A stretch of DNA of 36,122 bases from assembly GCA_017461395.1 (NCBI GenBank), contig JAFTYF010000018.1:1-36122 (forward strand), given 5' to 3'. The notes under the pieces are model-generated. The model was not told the DNA's origin and did not search any database. It saw only the letters and a program-made list of their open reading frames with translations. Both the position numbers and the translations under genes were made by a program. This stretch comes from Ruminococcus sp. GTDB lineage: Bacteria; Bacillota; Clostridia; Oscillospirales; Ruminococcaceae. How positions within the stretch are numbered: the first letter of the stretch is position 1; each line of letters opens with the position of its first letter. This document shows, piece after piece, positions 33,156 through 36,122 of the stretch.

Positions 33156-35696
33156 ATGCCGGATCAGAAATTATCTCTGGAGGATATTCTGAACGAGTAT
33201 TCTCCGCAAAATGAAAATTCACATACAAGCGTCAGACGTATTGACGCTCAAAAAATTCTTAATTCCACTGTTAATTCCAATTCGGATCCAGTAAAGACAA
33301 AGCCGAAATCTCCTCCTGCTTCTCACAAAAAGACAGATCTTTTTGAAAATGCTCTCCGGCAGTCAGAACCAGCGGATGAGTTTAAGCCGGCTGATCTTTC
33401 AAAAAATCGTGTTTCTGTCGTAGGAAACAGGAACGTAGGAAATATACGTTCAATAAGCTCTCACAAAAGCGACTCTTCCAATACCGGAACAGTTCCGGTA
33501 GCAAACATTCCGCAGAATGCCGCTCCGAAAATCAGACGCATGAATGATTCTACAAGAGCTAAGGAGCTTGAAGAGCTTAAAAAGAACGGTAAAAAGAAAA
33601 ATAAACACAAATCCAAATACACATACAGCACTGAATCACCAGAAGGAGAATATATGTATTCTCCGCCGAACTTCAGAAAAAAGAAACGTACCCGTGCACA
33701 AATCGAGGCTGAAAATGACAGTCCGGAAGGAAAGAAGTCAATTACGGATATTGTTCCCTCCCCTGCTGCCGTTGAAGCAGCAAAGCCAGTTCAGCCTGCA
33801 CCAAGAGCAGAGATGACAAGCATCAACCTCAGTGAAGCTGCTCCGATTGATGCAAGTGAGCTTGATGTTCACATTACTCAGGAGCATGAGGAATATCTTT
33901 CGGTAAATTCAAAGAAAAAACGTACCAAGCGTATCGTTGATTTCAATTACTACGGTGATGTTGAAGATGTCGGCCGAGATATCTATGAACTGAAAAGTAC
34001 TATCGGTGTTCGTGTTCTTATACTCACCATGACATCCCTGCTGAGCTTATTCATTACACTGGCGAATCAGTTCGGGCTGTCCGTATTAAGCATCTTTGAC
34101 AGCACAAATACTAAAATTTATCTGATTGTGCATCTGATTCTCGGAATAATTTCTGTTATTTCGTCCATGCCGGTAATTACAAAGGGAATAAAAAAGCTGA
34201 TAACTTTTGCTGCTGATACCGATTCAATGACCGCAATAACAGCTATCTCATGTATTATAGCACTTATTCCGGCATTACTTTATCCTGATATAGCTGCAAG
34301 GAATCACTTCAATATCTATATGCCAATAGGTATCATGGCACTTCTTATAAACGCTATGGGCAAGATGCTTATCATTAAGAGAGCTGCACGAAATTTTAAA
34401 TTTGTATCAAAAAATTTTGACCGTCATGGTGTCGTATACGTCACAGATGAGGAACGTGCTGAACGCCTTACACGAGGAACTCTCGGAGATTTTCCGATAC
34501 TTGCTTCAACACGAAAAACCGACTTCCTCACCGATTTTCTGCGCTATACCTACTCATCGGATATGGCAGACAGTTATTGTCACAGAGCTGCTCCGCTATG
34601 TATGATATTTTCAGTTATAGTTGCCTTTTTCCTTACATATGCGACAAAGGGAGGAATTAGCTCAGCAGACTCAGTTGTTTTCGGATTTTCAATTTTCAGT
34701 ATGCTGATATCTGCTTCCTCTTGTATCGCAATGCCGTTTACCGTTAATATTCCGCTTGAAAAAACAGCATCTGCCGTCTTTCCAGGTAAGGGAATCATGC
34801 TTGGCTATCAGAGTGTCGATGACTTCTATGATACAAATTCAATTCTTGTTGATGCAAATTCACTTTTCCCTGACGGAAGCATCAAGCTTGCCGGAATCAA
34901 AGTATTCTCAAATACAAAGATAGATGAAGCTCTTCTTGAAGCTGCAAGTCTTACATATTATGCCGGAAGCATCATGCGTTCGCTTTTCAAGGATGTTGCA
35001 TACGGCAGAGAAGATACACTTTATCCAATTGAAAACTTCTCCTATGAAGAATCTCTCGGAATCTGCGGATGGATAAACAATAAACGTCTGCTTTTCGGCA
35101 ACCGTGAGCTTATGACAAGCCATAATATCGAGGGAATCCCTACAAGAACCAAAGAAGCAGAATTAACTTCTTCCGGACAGGAAGCACTGTATCTCTCCAT
35201 TTCAGGTAATCTTGCTGCAATGTTTATTGTTGATATCAGCGCAAACAAGCATGTAAAAAAATGGGCTAAGCGTCTCTGTAAGAGCAAGATCTGCCTTATA
35301 CTCAAAAGCGTTGATCCATGCATATCTCTTAAGAAGATCAGCAATCTCTTTGGTGTGCCGGAGGAAATGGTCCGAATCCTTCCAAAACGGCTTCACGAAG
35401 ATTTTGATGCAGAATCCAAAAAGACTGTCCGTCTGAGTGCTTCAATGGCTACAACAGGAAAATTCTCATCACTTGCACAGCTTCTCATTGGTACAAAAAT
35501 TGTTCACAATTCAGCGATTATTGGACTTATCGTCCAGACCGTTTCGATATTTCTCGGCTTTGGTCTTGCAATGCTGATGATTCTTTCAGGAGCCTTTGAG
35601 ACAAACTACATCTATATATCGGCTACGGCACTTATAATCTACAATGCAGTCTGCTCATTACTGACTTGTGCAGCTGTAAGCTTAAAAAAACTCTGA
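33156..35696 (+). CDS. Degenerate P1B-type ATPase-like membrane protein (predicted pseudoenzyme)
   Basis: An 846-aa protein (ATG at 33156, seven bases after AAGGAG; an in-frame upstream ATG lies inside rlmB). Residues 1 to about 280 are polar, Lys/Pro-rich and probably disordered. Then come four membrane helices, a short cytoplasmic loop (about 410-480), two helices, a large cytoplasmic domain and two final helices, which is the P1B ATPase plan. Several stretches align with heavy-metal ATPases: SSCIAMP where CPC lies, KGIMLGYQSVDD for the VKGGEALE segment, DANSLFP (Asp566) where DKTGTLT lies, FGNRELM of the N domain, and KSVDPCIS for TGDN. The SSC-to-Asp566 distance of 43 residues is that of real CPx ATPases. 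CPC, TGE, DKTGT, HP and GDGxND are all lost. It should not pump ions by the usual cycle. Its role is unknown. Confidence 0.8.
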   Translation: MPDQKLSLEDILNEYSPQNENSHTSVRRIDAQKILNSTVNSNSDPVKTKPKSPPASHKKTDLFENALRQSEPADEFKPADLSKNRVSVVGNRNVGNIRSISSHKSDSSNTGTVPVANIPQNAAPKIRRMNDSTRAKELEELKKNGKKKNKHKSKYTYSTESPEGEYMYSPPNFRKKKRTRAQIEAENDSPEGKKSITDIVPSPAAVEAAKPVQPAPRAEMTSINLSEAAPIDASELDVHITQEHEEYLSVNSKKKRTKRIVDFNYYGDVEDVGRDIYELKSTIGVRVLILTMTSLLSLFITLANQFGLSVLSIFDSTNTKIYLIVHLILGIISVISSMPVITKGIKKLITFAADTDSMTAITAISCIIALIPALLYPDIAARNHFNIYMPIGIMALLINAMGKMLIIKRAARNFKFVSKNFDRHGVVYVTDEERAERLTRGTLGDFPILASTRKTDFLTDFLRYTYSSDMADSYCHRAAPLCMIFSVIVAFFLTYATKGGISSADSVVFGFSIFSMLISASSCIAMPFTVNIPLEKTASAVFPGKGIMLGYQSVDDFYDTNSILVDANSLFPDGSIKLAGIKVFSNTKIDEALLEAASLTYYAGSIMRSLFKDVAYGREDTLYPIENFSYEESLGICGWINNKRLLFGNRELMTSHNIEGIPTRTKEAELTSSGQEALYLSISGNLAAMFIVDISANKHVKKWAKRLCKSKICLILKSVDPCISLKKISNLFGVPEEMVRILPKRLHEDFDAESKKTVRLSASMATTGKFSSLAQLLIGTKIVHNSAIIGLIVQTVSIFLGFGLAMLMILSGAFETNYIYISATALIIYNAVCSLLTCAAVSLKKL

Positions 35697-35709
35697 CCGA
35701 TAAAAATCC

Positions 35710-35739
35710 GACCTGTATCCCAAACTAAGGATACAGGTC
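35710..35739 (+). terminator. Hairpin after the P-type ATPase-like gene, probable terminator
   Basis: Perfect 11-bp stem GACCTGTATCC/GGATACAGGTC with an 8-nt loop, 13 nt past the stop. The following bases (GTTTAAATTG) give only a short T tract, so partial readthrough into the next gene is possible. Confidence 0.65.
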
Positions 35740-35766
35740 GTTTAAATTGAAAGGAGAGAAGAAATT

Positions 35767-36122
35767 ATGTCCGAGAAATCAAAAAAACAACAAAGAAAAA
35801 TAACCGATAATGACAGCACTATGTACATTCCAAATAATTCTGAGGAATACAGAAACAGTGCTCACGCATACACAAGACAGAATTTCGGAAATCATAAATA
35901 CGCTCAGCAACACATTCAGAATCAGCAGGCTTCCCCTACTCCACCTCAGCCATATTACGGACAGCAACAGCATTATCAGGAAAAAAGCGGCTATCCACAG
36001 CAGCCGTATCAGGGGGCTCCTCCACCGTATGACGGCGGACAATATCAGCCTCAGCCGCAGTATCAATACCCTCCCCACCCTCAGCAGAAACCTCCTCAGA
36101 AAAGAAAAAAGAAAAAGAAAAC
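35767..36122 (+). CDS. N-terminal part of a Pro/Gln/Tyr-rich protein, cut by the window edge
   Basis: An open frame starts at ATG 35767 after GGAGAGAAG and runs without a stop for 118 codons to the window end. It begins MSEKSKKQQRKITDND. After residue 45 it is a low-complexity, probably disordered tract rich in Pro, Gln and Tyr (PQPYYGQQQ, PQPQYQYPP), and it ends in a basic cluster KRKKKKK. Such a tract followed by basic residues often precedes a membrane helix in Gram-positive membrane or envelope proteins, but the rest is not in the window. It follows the P-type ATPase-like gene after a hairpin. The family is not recognisable from this part. Confidence 0.75.
   Translation, partial: MSEKSKKQQRKITDNDSTMYIPNNSEEYRNSAHAYTRQNFGNHKYAQQHIQNQQASPTPPQPYYGQQQHYQEKSGYPQQPYQGAPPPYDGGQYQPQPQYQYPPHPQQKPPQKRKKKKK

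Noticed and set aside
35779-36078. A minus-strand hydrophobic ORF of 99 aa at the right edge
   Set aside because: It is the complement of the Pro/Gln-rich coding tract; the apparent hydrophobicity comes from reading those codons backwards.
1-36122. CRISPR arrays, insertion sequences, integrases, prophage genes or an obvious defence island
   Set aside because: Nothing of this kind is seen on either strand; gene order is compact and of core-genome type.

Overview
The window looks like chromosomal DNA of an anaerobic, Gram-positive gut bacterium of the Ruminococcus / Oscillospiraceae type. This is inferred from a secreted GH5 cellulase followed by a type I dockerin, a dgt-dnaG-rpoD operon, the MurT-GatD pair of Gram-positive cell walls, RBSs of the AGGAGG type with frequent TTG/GTG starts, and a moderately AT-rich composition. 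I see no insertion sequence, prophage, CRISPR array or integrase. Most of it is ordinary core genome, and the interest lies in a few unusual proteins and non-coding stretches.

Layout. 1-300: the start of a minus-strand tRNA operon (Val-Asp-Gly, Gly cut by the window edge) with a consensus promoter. 433-6358, minus strand: an EF-G2-type GTPase, a SpoVB/MurJ-like flippase, and gatD and murT, which overlap by 4 nt. 6486-9087, plus strand: a radical SAM protein, an AT-rich 106-aa protein of unknown function, and tyrS. 9240-10688: a GH5 endoglucanase whose dockerin has been put out of frame by a one-base change. 10730-10906: a candidate small RNA on the minus strand. 10944-14635, minus strand: cca, a structured non-coding stretch, then a histidine kinase and response regulator pair. 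14795-18199: a PAS / degenerate GGDEF / EAL phosphodiesterase in one operon with a phosphofructokinase. 18216-21576: a membrane acyltransferase, a phosphohexomutase and a coupled protein of unknown function. 21616-26527: rpmE with its own terminator, then yigZ, dgt, dnaG and rpoD. 26556-31375: a second EAL protein with a C-terminal beta-helix-like repeat domain, then ychF and ttcA. 31405-36122: a metallophosphoesterase, rlmB, a large membrane protein that is a degenerate P1B-type ATPase, and the start of a Pro/Gln/Tyr-rich protein.

How the parts fit. Translation and tRNA functions are common (tRNAs, EF-G2, tyrS, cca, rpmE, yigZ, ychF, ttcA, rlmB). Cell-envelope functions form a second theme (murT-gatD, flippase, acyltransferase, phosphohexomutase). 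Two c-di-GMP phosphodiesterase-type proteins with dead GGDEF domains sit here with no active cyclase, one beside a glycolytic gene. The strongest candidates for undescribed biology are the EAL-beta-helix fusion, the P-type ATPase pseudoenzyme, and the minus-strand small RNA at about 10730-10871. No gene-free stretch exceeds about 275 bases. Those at 224-432, 9040-9312, 10689-10943 and 12285-12540 hold promoters, terminators or RNA candidates as listed.
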